41,128 nucleotides of DNA from Methylophaga sp. (lineage in GTDB: Bacteria; Pseudomonadota; Gammaproteobacteria; Nitrosococcales; Methylophagaceae). This document shows, one piece after another, positions 7,856-15,568 of this stretch (positions are counted from its first letter, which is position 1; every line of letters starts with the position of its first letter). The DNA is taken from positions 56,205 to 97,332 of the forward strand of contig NVUI01000009.1 in NCBI GenBank assembly GCA_002733105.1, given 5' to 3'. The notes under the pieces were generated by a model. That model was not told where the DNA came from and ran no database searches. It saw only the letters and a list, made by a program, of their open reading frames with translations. The position numbers were made by a program, and so were the translations under genes.

Positions 7856-8680
7856 TTACGTTAGTACTTCGCCATGCCAATCCAGACGTAAGGCTTTTGC
7901 TTTAAAGGCAGAGAAAATAGCTGCGCTATCCTCATACAAAAAAGCTACTTTTGTTAGTGCATCAGCGACCATGCAAGAATCTGCAAACACTGAAATGCTG
8001 ATATCTTGGTCCACTTTCTGCTTAGTTTGTGCGTTAATGATCGCTACTTTTCCATCTAAAAAATAATGCCCGCTGGTTGCTAATGCTGCTGACTGCATAG
8101 CAACATCGACTACCTTGCCAGATTTAGAATATGGCACTCTAATTGAAACTAATTGGTTTTGCCAGTGCGTCATTTTTAAATCTCCACCAGCATTAACAAC
8201 AACATGACAATTATCATCAGCAGCGGCAATGGCTTTATCAACGGCATAACCTTTGGCAATACCGCCAAGGTCAATCACTAATGGCCGGATAAAATAAATG
8301 TCATTGTTATCCACAATAATGTCTTTCCAACTGGCTAAGGGATCAATATTAAAATCATGATCGGGCAATATTCCAGAAGTGATTAATTGTGAGGCAATAG
8401 AAACGTCATATACGCCCTGGGTTAAGGCACTCAACTCCAACACTTGTTGAATGACTTCTGTCATCTCTTGTGACATAGCCACGGGTTGTTGATGGGCTTG
8501 CTGATTAATGAGGCTCAGCTCACTATCTTTAGTGTGAAAGCTCATTAAGCCCTCTATCTGCTCTATTTGCTTAAATATTGCATTGCTTTGTTCTACCAAT
8601 GCTTTATCACTCACATTGTCTTGCACAAATACTTCAACAAACGTACCTAATAAGGGTTTGCAGCGCTGTAATGAGTTCAA
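7856..8680 (-). CDS. apbE: FAD:protein FMN transferase (ApbE), apparently without signal peptide
   Basis: ApbE splits FAD and attaches FMN through a phosphoester to a Thr/Ser in a target protein, using Mg2+. Family blocks are visible, numbered from the chosen start: PLLGTFVEV near the N-terminus, DLGGIAKGYAVD (137-148) and VNAGGDL (162-168), the FAD- and metal-binding core, plus the C-terminal ADALTKVAF. No ATG fits. I chose the TTG at 8678-8680, which follows the upstream stop by five bases and has an AGG 11 bases ahead, giving 274 residues. A TTG at 8716 is possible but would lie inside the upstream gene. From either start no signal peptide or lipobox is seen, unlike the usual exported ApbE, so it probably acts in the cytoplasm. 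Its obvious substrate is the adjacent FMN-binding protein. Confidence 0.9.
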   Translation of the reverse strand: MNSLQRCKPLLGTFVEVFVQDNVSDKALVEQSNAIFKQIEQIEGLMSFHTKDSELSLINQQAHQQPVAMSQEMTEVIQQVLELSALTQGVYDVSIASQLITSGILPDHDFNIDPLASWKDIIVDNNDIYFIRPLVIDLGGIAKGYAVDKAIAAADDNCHVVVNAGGDLKMTHWQNQLVSIRVPYSKSGKVVDVAMQSAALATSGHYFLDGKVAIINAQTKQKVDQDISISVFADSCMVADALTKVAFLYEDSAAIFSAFKAKALRLDWHGEVLT

Positions 8681-8685
8681 TGTAG

Positions 8686-9231
8686 CTAGCCTAAATGTTG
8701 CAACACCAAATTCCAAGTGTGGTTTAAACGATTAATACCGTCGGTAATATGTCGACACGATAGTGTTGCACCTGAGATGTTTTTAATTTGATGGTCTAAT
8801 TTTAAATGCTGACTATGATTCTTACCATGAAACTGCATACGCCATTTTGGGTTATTCACTTCAAACCCATAGGTTTCCCGGTAAGTCAGGATCTCAAAAC
8901 CTTTTACTGTTCCATCAGCATGATAGGCAAAGGCCATATCAATATTCTCATGTTTACCAATGATTTGATCAATGATAAACCAACCACCACCCTCCACTTT
9001 CCAAACTTGCATGTTTGGGTTTCTAACACGAACATCGGAAGCAGATTGAATTGCTTTAACTTGGTCTTGAGTCAGCTCTACGGCAATTTGTGTCATCGTT
9101 TTATCTTCCCATAACAGTTGCTTTGCCTGTTGTGAGGTGAGATAAGATTTTGCATTTACAACAAAAGCTGGGAATAACACACTGCTTGCTGTTAAACCTA
9201 ATAGCTGGCTAAACTTGCGTCTATTTATCAT
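8686..9231 (-). CDS. Tat-type exported FMN-binding protein (covalent flavin acceptor)
   Basis: This 181-residue protein has an FMN_bind domain like those of NqrC, RnfG and NosR. The conserved core is YRETYGFEV around 117-125 and, near the C-terminus, NISGATLSCRHITDG, where the SGAT box (153-156) carries the threonine to which ApbE attaches FMN. The N-terminus MINRRKFSQLLGLTASSVLF has a twin arginine followed by K-F and a hydrophobic stretch ending near VNA-KS (about residue 28), typical of a Tat signal. The start is the ATG at 9229-9231; the codon before it is a TTG that also could be read. It lies between the outer-membrane barrel and apbE. I infer a periplasmic one-domain electron carrier; the electron acceptor is unknown. 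Confidence 0.85.
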   Translation of the reverse strand: MINRRKFSQLLGLTASSVLFPAFVVNAKSYLTSQQAKQLLWEDKTMTQIAVELTQDQVKAIQSASDVRVRNPNMQVWKVEGGGWFIIDQIIGKHENIDMAFAYHADGTVKGFEILTYRETYGFEVNNPKWRMQFHGKNHSQHLKLDHQIKNISGATLSCRHITDGINRLNHTWNLVLQHLG

Positions 9232-9263
9232 CAATTCAATCCGCTACACATGTTCTCTAGTTT

Positions 9264-10211
9264 CTACTGAAATTCATAGCCTAATGCAAAACCAATATGA
9301 AATTTTTCATGTTCATCAAAGTTTTTTCCGTCTTTATTAAAGGCTCTACTGCTACCACCCCCATTATATTGATACAAAAGACCTGTCGTTACCCACCAAT
9401 TTTTTTCTGCATAATGTAATGTCGGACCAATGTAATTACCACGCTGAAATTGATCGCCTACACTAAAATCAGTCAAATCAAAACTGGAAGGTTTCACGCC
9501 TTCTTCAAACTCACCGTTCTCATCGACACTAAGGTAATCAGATTGGTGTCTAAATTCAAGACCAACAAACCATTTAGGTTTGAATCTGTATGACACACCA
9601 GCAGAGATATCCAATGAAATTTCTTCTTCTAACACGCCCGGTGTTTTGCGACGTTCAAATTCAACTTTAGGGCTAAGTACAAAAACCAAAGTATCATCCA
9701 AGAAATTTTTCTGGAAAAAGAGTGTTGTCGTAAAGGAGTCTTGATCGGTTTCAGAACCATCCAAACGATATATATCACGATTCTCATAACCCAAGCCAAC
9801 GGAGAAACCCATAAAATCTTTGTATGGGCTTAAAATATTATATTTAAGTGCAATCTCAAAACCACCATATTGGGTTTTATTGAAGCTTCCGCCATTAGCT
9901 TCTTGCGTTTCATGGACCGGATCATTGCCGGCTTCAATGCCTGAGTAGTTATGATCAAAAATCATAATCTCAGCACCAATCGTCAATTTATCAGTAATAC
10001 CATATTCAATTTCTGGTCTAATATCATGGAAGCGATAACTGCCTGAGTCTTTGTCAACACGTATTGTGTCACTGAGTTTTAATTCTACACTCCCTTTAGG
10101 ACGTGTATCCGTACCTTTAGCATATATCCATAAATTTTCTTCCGCATAGGTTAATGGGCTTGCTAAAAGCATCACACCAGCACCTGCAACAACTAAACAT
10201 TTAGAGCGCAT
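9264..10211 (-). CDS. Outer-membrane beta-barrel protein of unknown function
   Basis: A 315-residue protein with a clear signal peptide (MRSKCLVVAGAGVMLLASPLTYA, cut before EEN) followed by alternating hydrophobic/polar strands rich in Tyr, Phe and Gly, ending HIGFALGYEFQ with the aromatic end common in barrels. Segments such as LWIYAKGTDTRPKGSVEL and EYGITDKLTIGAEI resemble an uncharacterised barrel family (DUF6662-like, from memory). It is the first gene of the operon with the FMN-binding protein and apbE (29 bp to the next gene) and has a strong promoter overlapped by a Fur-like box. It may be a porin for an iron compound or an outer-membrane partner of the flavoprotein; the function is not established. 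Confidence 0.7.
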   Translation of the reverse strand: MRSKCLVVAGAGVMLLASPLTYAEENLWIYAKGTDTRPKGSVELKLSDTIRVDKDSGSYRFHDIRPEIEYGITDKLTIGAEIMIFDHNYSGIEAGNDPVHETQEANGGSFNKTQYGGFEIALKYNILSPYKDFMGFSVGLGYENRDIYRLDGSETDQDSFTTTLFFQKNFLDDTLVFVLSPKVEFERRKTPGVLEEEISLDISAGVSYRFKPKWFVGLEFRHQSDYLSVDENGEFEEGVKPSSFDLTDFSVGDQFQRGNYIGPTLHYAEKNWWVTTGLLYQYNGGGSSRAFNKDGKNFDEHEKFHIGFALGYEFQ

Positions 10212-10271
10212 ATTTCCTGTCCTAATTAATTTGATAAGAGATGAGTTGATCTTTCATTTCACTCAGCTGCA

Positions 10272-10301
10272 ATTATACGATCAAATACGAATCATTATCA
10301 A
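10272..10301 (-). promoter_or_regulatory. Sigma-70 promoter of the barrel/FMN/apbE operon
   Basis: On the minus strand TTGATA (10296-10301, 5/6) and a perfect TATAAT (10272-10277) are 18 bp apart, about 60 bases upstream of the ATG at 10211. The -35 and spacer are overlapped by the Fur-like box. Confidence 0.75.
10281..10299. promoter_or_regulatory. Fur-like box between the divergent iron/redox genes
   Basis: The 19-mer matches the classical Fur box at 13 of 19 positions, including a perfect half-site AATCATTATC. It covers the spacer and part of the -35 of the minus-strand operon and lies about 30 bp upstream of the TonB receptor's -10. Repression of both directions by Fur with Fe2+ is the natural reading. 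Confidence 0.65.
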
Positions 10302-10329
10302 TGCTGTTAGTGTTTTTATTTATTTCAGC

Positions 10330-10335
10330 TATAAT
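10330..10335 (+). promoter_or_regulatory. -10 element of the TonB receptor gene
   Basis: A perfect TATAAT lies 20 bases before the ATG at 10356. The -35 at the right distance is poor (TTAGTG), so the promoter may be weak or activator-dependent. Confidence 0.45.
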
Positions 10336-10355
10336 ATTCACAACTTAGGTTTGCA

Positions 10356-12491
10356 ATGGATATGTTGTTGAAAAAATTATCATTAATAGTTGGACTATTG
10401 ATTAATAGTCTCAATGCACTAGCTGAAACTGAAACATTCAATACACCTATCGAAATTGAACCATTAGCTGTCATTGCACCCCGCCTACAAAGCTCAACAT
10501 TGCTTTCAGCAAATACGCTTCATTCCATCGATCGCGATGAACTTGAACAGAAAATACCGAGAAATTTACCTGAAGCATTAGCTCAAATACCAGGAGTGAC
10601 GGTACAAAAAACAGCGAATGGTCAAGGGTCGCCCTTTATTCGTGGCTTTACAGGCTACCGTACATTGGTGCTAATTGATGGTGTTCGATATAACAATTCA
10701 GTTTATCGTGATGGTCCTAATGAATATTTCTCGTTAATTGATGTTAGCAACCTTGAAGCTATTGAATTATTAAGTGGGCCTGCATCATCGTTATACGGTA
10801 GTGATGCTATTGGTGGCACGATTAACTTACAAACCAAACAACCTTCCTTTCTTAATGAAGCAGAAAGTCAATTTTTTACTCATGGATCTGAGTCACTACG
10901 TTATGCCACTGCTGAACATAGCTTTATCAGTAGAACAGAATTAGAGTTTGGTCAAGGTCAGCATTGGGGTTTGATTGGCGGTTTCACTCGCAAAAATTTT
11001 GGTGATATTGATGCTGCAAATATAGGGCGCCTTGAGCACACTGGTTATGATGAATATGCTGTCGATATACGTTTTGACTTAATACTTAGTCAGCAATGGG
11101 ATCTGACGTTAGCCCATCAAAACTTGAATCAAGACAATGTATGGCGTACACATTCGACTCTATTTTCTAAACCTTTTTCTGGCAGCAAGACGGGTACAGA
11201 TCTACTGCGCTTAAAGGATCAACAGCGTCAGCTTAGTTACGTTAAATTAACCGGGTATGATTTAAATACCTTTATCGATCAAGCCACATTAACGGTATCT
11301 CACCAACGCTGGGAAGAAGATGGAGATCGCATTAGAGCGACTGGAAAGCGTATTGATGATTTTTTTGACTCTAATATGATCGGTATAGATCTCCAACTGG
11401 AAAGCACCATCAATCATATTGCCTTAACATATGGTTTTGATTATTACTTGGACAAAGTAGATAGCGGCCGTATCGACTATTTAGCTGATGGCTCAATTGA
11501 TCAGCTTAGGATCCAAGGCCCTGTCGGCGATAATGCTGAATATGGTGTTTTTGGTGGTTATATACAGGCAAAATTTGCTTTAACCGACAGGCTCAGTGTT
11601 AATCTCGGCACACGGTATAGCTATATTGATGCTGACATAGGTCGATTTGAAGACCCTGACACTAATATGCCCGCCTCATTCCAACAAGATTGGGATAATT
11701 TATCCAGTGCGATCAAGGCAAGTTACAACCTTACTGATAATGGGTCAACCTCTATATGGCTGGGTATTAGCCAGTCATTCCGCGCACCCAATATCGCTGA
11801 TTTAAGTCGCTTTGGATCAAGTCGATCTAATGAAACTGAAATTGCCGCAACAAACCTATCACCGGAAAAGTTTTTAACTTATGAAACTGGTTTTAAATTT
11901 AGACAATCAGACTTACAATTTGAAGGCACCTATTACTACACCCAAATTAAAAACTTTATTGCGAGCACGCCAACAGGCAATATTACCGCTGGTGGTTTAA
12001 TTGAAGTCAGTAAACAAAACAGTGCAGATGGGTATATTCATGGCGTTGAATTTGACCTTAACTACCAATGGAACTCAAACTTGTCAACGCATGCTGATAT
12101 CACTTGGCTAGAAGGACGTCTAACAAGGGATGATTTTATCAATTCATTTACCGAAATTACCGAACCCTTTAGTCGTATTATGCCAATAACAGCACATATC
12201 GGCCTTGAATGGAAAAGTGATGACAAGACAACATGGTTAGGAACAAATCTCACTATGGCTGCTAAAGCTAACAAACTAAGCGAAGGTGATAAAAATGATA
12301 CTCAACGTATCCCACCAGATGGCACTCCTTCATATCAGTTGTTAAATATCTATAGTGGTTGGCAAGCCAGTTCTAATTTACTACTTACCTTACAGTTGAA
12401 TAATGTGTTTGATAAGGCCTATCGCAGCCATGGATCAGGATCTAATGAACCAGGACGAAACCTTATTTTAGGTATGAAAGCCAGTTTCTAA
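10356..12491 (+). CDS. TonB-dependent outer-membrane receptor (probable iron or heme compound)
   Basis: A 711-residue receptor: signal peptide 1-23 (ending ALA-ET), a possible TonB box in the EPLAVIAP region, a plug domain (about 45-165) with the typical IPRNLPEALAQIPGV, FIRGFTGYRTLVLIDG and SLYGSDAIGGTINL blocks, and a 22-strand barrel ending NNVFDKAYRSHG...MKASF with the terminal Phe. The plug is of the kind seen in heme, catecholate and vitamin receptors; the ligand cannot be read from sequence. A TTAGG ribosome site precedes the ATG; a second ATG two codons on is also possible. Divergent Fur-box control and the convergent PepSY membrane protein support an iron-uptake role. Confidence 0.88.
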   Translation: MDMLLKKLSLIVGLLINSLNALAETETFNTPIEIEPLAVIAPRLQSSTLLSANTLHSIDRDELEQKIPRNLPEALAQIPGVTVQKTANGQGSPFIRGFTGYRTLVLIDGVRYNNSVYRDGPNEYFSLIDVSNLEAIELLSGPASSLYGSDAIGGTINLQTKQPSFLNEAESQFFTHGSESLRYATAEHSFISRTELEFGQGQHWGLIGGFTRKNFGDIDAANIGRLEHTGYDEYAVDIRFDLILSQQWDLTLAHQNLNQDNVWRTHSTLFSKPFSGSKTGTDLLRLKDQQRQLSYVKLTGYDLNTFIDQATLTVSHQRWEEDGDRIRATGKRIDDFFDSNMIGIDLQLESTINHIALTYGFDYYLDKVDSGRIDYLADGSIDQLRIQGPVGDNAEYGVFGGYIQAKFALTDRLSVNLGTRYSYIDADIGRFEDPDTNMPASFQQDWDNLSSAIKASYNLTDNGSTSIWLGISQSFRAPNIADLSRFGSSRSNETEIAATNLSPEKFLTYETGFKFRQSDLQFEGTYYYTQIKNFIASTPTGNITAGGLIEVSKQNSADGYIHGVEFDLNYQWNSNLSTHADITWLEGRLTRDDFINSFTEITEPFSRIMPITAHIGLEWKSDDKTTWLGTNLTMAAKANKLSEGDKNDTQRIPPDGTPSYQLLNIYSGWQASSNLLLTLQLNNVFDKAYRSHGSGSNEPGRNLILGMKASF

Positions 12492-12524
12492 TATGAGCAA
12501 GGAGCCTAAGCAGCTAGCTAAAGG

Positions 12525-13052
12525 CTAATTTTTAAGACTTTGTTTTGGCGACTTTCTTTTCACTAAATAAGGTAATAGAAATAGATATATACCGGTTATC
12601 CACAACACTAATAAAATAATAGCGGCGGGTAAAAATACAGCTAATTTAGCTACATCATGAAAAAAAGATCCGTCATGTATGGTTTCAATAAAATCTGAAC
12701 GACGATAGGCCACATGCAATATTTCAGCAGTGGCATAATCTAGCTGAATTTCCCATTGATTCTCTGTTTGAACCTTAATCACACCTTTATTCGGGCGTAT
12801 ATCTAATCGTTTAATATCATGCCAGCCGGTGATATCTGCTTGTTTGACTGTTTTAGCCACTGCCAAAATTTGTTCAAATTCTAAATGTGAGGTTCGAGAG
12901 TCTGTTTTTACGGTGGGTGGCTGTATCCAGTCAATTTCTTTTTTGAGTAACAGCAATACACCGCTTATAAGTACAATAAGAATGGGTAAGGCACAAGTAA
13001 TAGCCCCCCAATAGTGTATTTTTCGATTAACTCGATTCCACTTTATTTTCAT
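12525..13052 (-). CDS. PepSY-associated membrane protein
   Basis: The 175-residue protein starts best at the ATG at 13050-13052 (MKIKWNRVNRKIHYWGA), although the frame is open 47 codons further upstream. One transmembrane helix at about 16-38, then a periplasmic PepSY-like region (about 50-130: ...GVIKVQTENQWEIQLDYATAEI), then a His-containing loop and a second helix at about 145-165, ending in a basic tail. Short PepSY_TM proteins of this shape often accompany TonB receptors and are thought to act in reduction or handling of imported iron; that role is inference. It converges on the TonB receptor with 33 bp between the stops, and a Fur-like box lies 156 bp upstream of its start. Confidence 0.78.
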   Translation of the reverse strand: MKIKWNRVNRKIHYWGAITCALPILIVLISGVLLLLKKEIDWIQPPTVKTDSRTSHLEFEQILAVAKTVKQADITGWHDIKRLDIRPNKGVIKVQTENQWEIQLDYATAEILHVAYRRSDFIETIHDGSFFHDVAKLAVFLPAAIILLVLWITGIYLFLLPYLVKRKSPKQSLKN

Positions 13053-13095
13053 GTATATGTGTTGAATTCTTTTAGAAGTGTTTAAAACTGAACAG

Positions 13096-13185
13096 TTATC
13101 CATCCATCGCGAGCGCCGTTTGACTGCTGTAGATGGATACCAGCAAACCTGCGCTTTCATCAATGGCGTATAAATTACCATCAGT
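13096..13185 (-). pseudogene. Possible remnant of a beta-propeller-type gene
   Basis: In the leader of the PepSY gene, one minus-strand frame between two stops reads 29 residues beginning TDGNLYAIDESAG and ending QTALAMDG. DGxLYAID resembles a PQQ/YncE-type propeller blade. The stretch is more GC-rich than its surroundings and has no start codon. It may be a decayed 3' fragment or chance. Confidence 0.2.
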
Positions 13186-13207
13186 TTAATCAAAAGGCTA
13201 TTTAAAT

Positions 13208-13226
13208 GTTAATGATTCTCAATAGC
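13208..13226. promoter_or_regulatory. Second Fur-like box, upstream of the PepSY gene
   Basis: The 19-mer starting GTTAATGATTC matches the Fur box at 14 of 19 positions. It lies in the 195-bp gap between lptG's 3' end and the PepSY gene. A weak TTGGAT/TAACAT promoter for the PepSY gene overlaps it on the minus strand. Confidence 0.6.
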
Positions 13227-13247
13227 AATCCAATTATTTATGACCCA

Positions 13248-14312
13248 CTAATGTACTCGTTTCATCATATAAAACCCTAGCCCCGCAAAAGCAAAGGTTG
13301 GGAAAGCGGCTGCTAGCCAGGGTAAAATACCAAATACTAATCCGAATTGTTGAAAGCTCTGATTAAACAAATGAAAGCCAATACCGACTAAAGCACCGGC
13401 TAATATTCGGCCCCCTACTGGTGCTGAACGTAACGGTCCAAATATGAATGGAACCGCTAAAAACACCATTACAGCTGAACTCAAAGGCATCATTATTTTC
13501 ATCCAAAAGGCCATTTGGTATCGCTCTACAGCCTGATGATTATTCTTAAGGTAAGACACATATTCCATTAAGCCCCATACAGGCAAAAATTCGGGGGGGA
13601 CAACAACAATATTAACCATACCCGGATTAAGTTGTGACTTCCAACGAGCATGAGACACTGAGCGTACTTGTACTCCTTGTTCATCAATTGTACTTTGGAT
13701 CACATCTGATAGCGTCCAGCTATCTCCTTCATATTGCGCTTCTTTAGCTTTGGTAATGATCCGTAATCGATTCTTCTCATCAAATTCATAAATAGAAATT
13801 CCAGCAAACCGACCATCCGGTAAAATACGCTCTATATGATTAAAATGCAGTCCATCTCGCGTCCAAAACCCATGATCAGATCGGGAACCTACCGTACCTG
13901 TCTGTGCCACTGATTGAATTTCACGTGCTTTTTGTTCTGCTGGGGGACGCAGCACTTCACCAATAAAAACAGCTATTACCATTAAACTAATAGCCACTAT
14001 CATTACTGCCTTGTTAATTTGTGCAACTGATACACCGGCAGCGCGCATAGCGACTAATTCACTCTGGCTCGCCAAGTTTCCCAATCCCAAAACACTCCCT
14101 AATAAAGCCGCTATCGGCAGTAATTCATATATTCTCTTTGGCATAGAAAGCAAGATATATGCTGCAATATCACCTAGCTGATATTGTCCCTTACCCAAGT
14201 CATCTAACTCAGTAATAAAGTCCATAAAAGTATAAAGGCCGAGTAGCACTAATAGGACTAATAAAGTACTTGCCAGTATAGTTTTAGCTATATATTGCTG
14301 TAATACTGTCAT
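13248..14312 (-). CDS. lptG: LPS export ABC transporter permease LptG
   Basis: LptG and LptF form the inner-membrane channel of the LptB2FGC machine that extracts LPS from the inner membrane and pushes it onto the LptA bridge. The 354-residue protein has the YjgP/YjgQ fold: three N-terminal helices (about 10-120), a periplasmic beta-jellyroll (about 130-265) and three C-terminal helices (about 270-350). ASQSELVAMRAAGVS is the cytoplasmic coupling segment that docks with LptB. The ATG overlaps the lptF stop by four bases (ATGA), so the two are translationally coupled. lptF-lptG order and divergence from pepA match other gammaproteobacteria. Confidence 0.96.
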   Translation of the reverse strand: MTVLQQYIAKTILASTLLVLLVLLGLYTFMDFITELDDLGKGQYQLGDIAAYILLSMPKRIYELLPIAALLGSVLGLGNLASQSELVAMRAAGVSVAQINKAVMIVAISLMVIAVFIGEVLRPPAEQKAREIQSVAQTGTVGSRSDHGFWTRDGLHFNHIERILPDGRFAGISIYEFDEKNRLRIITKAKEAQYEGDSWTLSDVIQSTIDEQGVQVRSVSHARWKSQLNPGMVNIVVVPPEFLPVWGLMEYVSYLKNNHQAVERYQMAFWMKIMMPLSSAVMVFLAVPFIFGPLRSAPVGGRILAGALVGIGFHLFNQSFQQFGLVFGILPWLAAAFPTFAFAGLGFYMMKRVH

Positions 14313-15445
14313 TGCGCTAAACCTTTATCCTGCTGGTATTTTCGCCAGTACAAACGAATTTTATGGCGGTTTAATAACAAAAATAATACTAAAATCATCA
14401 ACAAATGAACCCATATAGCACCCAGCCATGGCGCAATGACACCTTTAGACACCCAGGCACGTGTAACACCCAATAAGTTGCTATAAATTATGTACACTAA
14501 AATAGCAGGAAAAAATCCAGCATACCGCCCTTTTCTCGGCCCAGAATTAGCTAAAAACAATGCTAATAAAGATAAAATTACTGTCATTATTGCTGAGGAG
14601 GCTCGCCACTGTAATTCAGCTAAATCTTTATTCTGGCCTCGGTGCCACAATGTACCTGTCGATATGGCTTTATGCCGCTCTCTCGCTTTTTTTTGCTCAC
14701 CTTTTTCTATCAACATACTGTGAGAATCAAACTGTGCAATAGTGATGTCTCGATCACCTGCCTGACCTTCATAGCGGTATCCTTGTTCAAGGATTAAATA
14801 CTTATGGCCGGTATTACTATCAATCTCAAAATGTCCTTTTGATGCGCGTAATATTAAAGGTTTATCTCCACGATTAATTTCAATAAACACATTTTCCATT
14901 CCCTGCTTATCCTTGCTTAATCCTTGAGAATAAAATGTCCAGTCACCATTTCGACTTTCCTTAAAGCTTCCCGCAACTAGCCCACTAGTATCAGCCGTTA
15001 GTTTTGCCTGCTGTTCTAATTCATAACGCTGTGAAAGTACATTAGGAATAACAATTAATGCCAGTAGAGCAACGATAATAGCAACCGAGCCTGAAAATAG
15101 GGCAACATTTCGTATAATGCGGTTATCACTAATGCCACAAGCAGAAATGACAGTTAGCTCACTATCAGAACTCATTCGTCCTAAAGCTAACATGACGGCT
15201 AAAAATGCGCCTAGTGGTAATAACAATGACAAAGCCCCCAAGGAGCTGTAGCCTAGCAAAGTGAATATTATCTCACTCGGTATATTACCTAACGCTGCTT
15301 GTGCTAAATAACGAGCAAAACGTGTCGCCACATAAATTAGCCACAACACACTGGTGACGGCCAATAAATTCAACATGAACTCACGTAACAAATATCGGTC
15401 AATGACTGATAAATAAGAATGAAAAAATTGACGAAGAACGGGCAT
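14309..15445 (-). CDS. lptF: LPS export ABC transporter permease LptF
   Basis: Partner permease of LptG, 378 residues, with the same 3 + 3 helix layout around a periplasmic jellyroll (about 135-275). The N-terminus VIDRYLLREFMLNLLAV is the amphipathic start common to LptF, and GRMSSDSELTVISACGIS is the LptB-coupling segment. The chosen ATG leaves about 14 extra residues before the conserved RYLLRE. It is divergent from pepA with a 123-bp gap that should hold both promoters, although I see no consensus pair. LptF and LptG feed LPS to the LptD encoded in the same window. Confidence 0.95.
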   Translation of the reverse strand: MPVLRQFFHSYLSVIDRYLLREFMLNLLAVTSVLWLIYVATRFARYLAQAALGNIPSEIIFTLLGYSSLGALSLLLPLGAFLAVMLALGRMSSDSELTVISACGISDNRIIRNVALFSGSVAIIVALLALIVIPNVLSQRYELEQQAKLTADTSGLVAGSFKESRNGDWTFYSQGLSKDKQGMENVFIEINRGDKPLILRASKGHFEIDSNTGHKYLILEQGYRYEGQAGDRDITIAQFDSHSMLIEKGEQKKARERHKAISTGTLWHRGQNKDLAELQWRASSAIMTVILSLLALFLANSGPRKGRYAGFFPAILVYIIYSNLLGVTRAWVSKGVIAPWLGAIWVHLLMILVLFLLLNRHKIRLYWRKYQQDKGLAQ

Positions 15446-15568
15446 TATTGAATTGTCTTAGTTAGAATAGCTTGGTTAATAATCATAATTTATAATTCAG
15501 TCTAAATCATCTAGTATCTGATTGCATAAATAGACACTATTTCAGGTACTACTACACAGGAGAAATTC

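Noticed and set aside
12510-12536. Possible terminator AGCCT/AGGCT followed by T5 between the convergent TonB receptor and PepSY genes
   Set aside because: Only five uninterrupted base pairs with mismatches further in; not strong enough to call.
13053-13193. 47-residue N-terminal extension of the PepSY membrane protein
   Set aside because: Residues such as WYPSTAVKRRSRWMDN look non-native, and the protein is complete from the downstream ATG, which begins with the usual basic stretch before the first helix.
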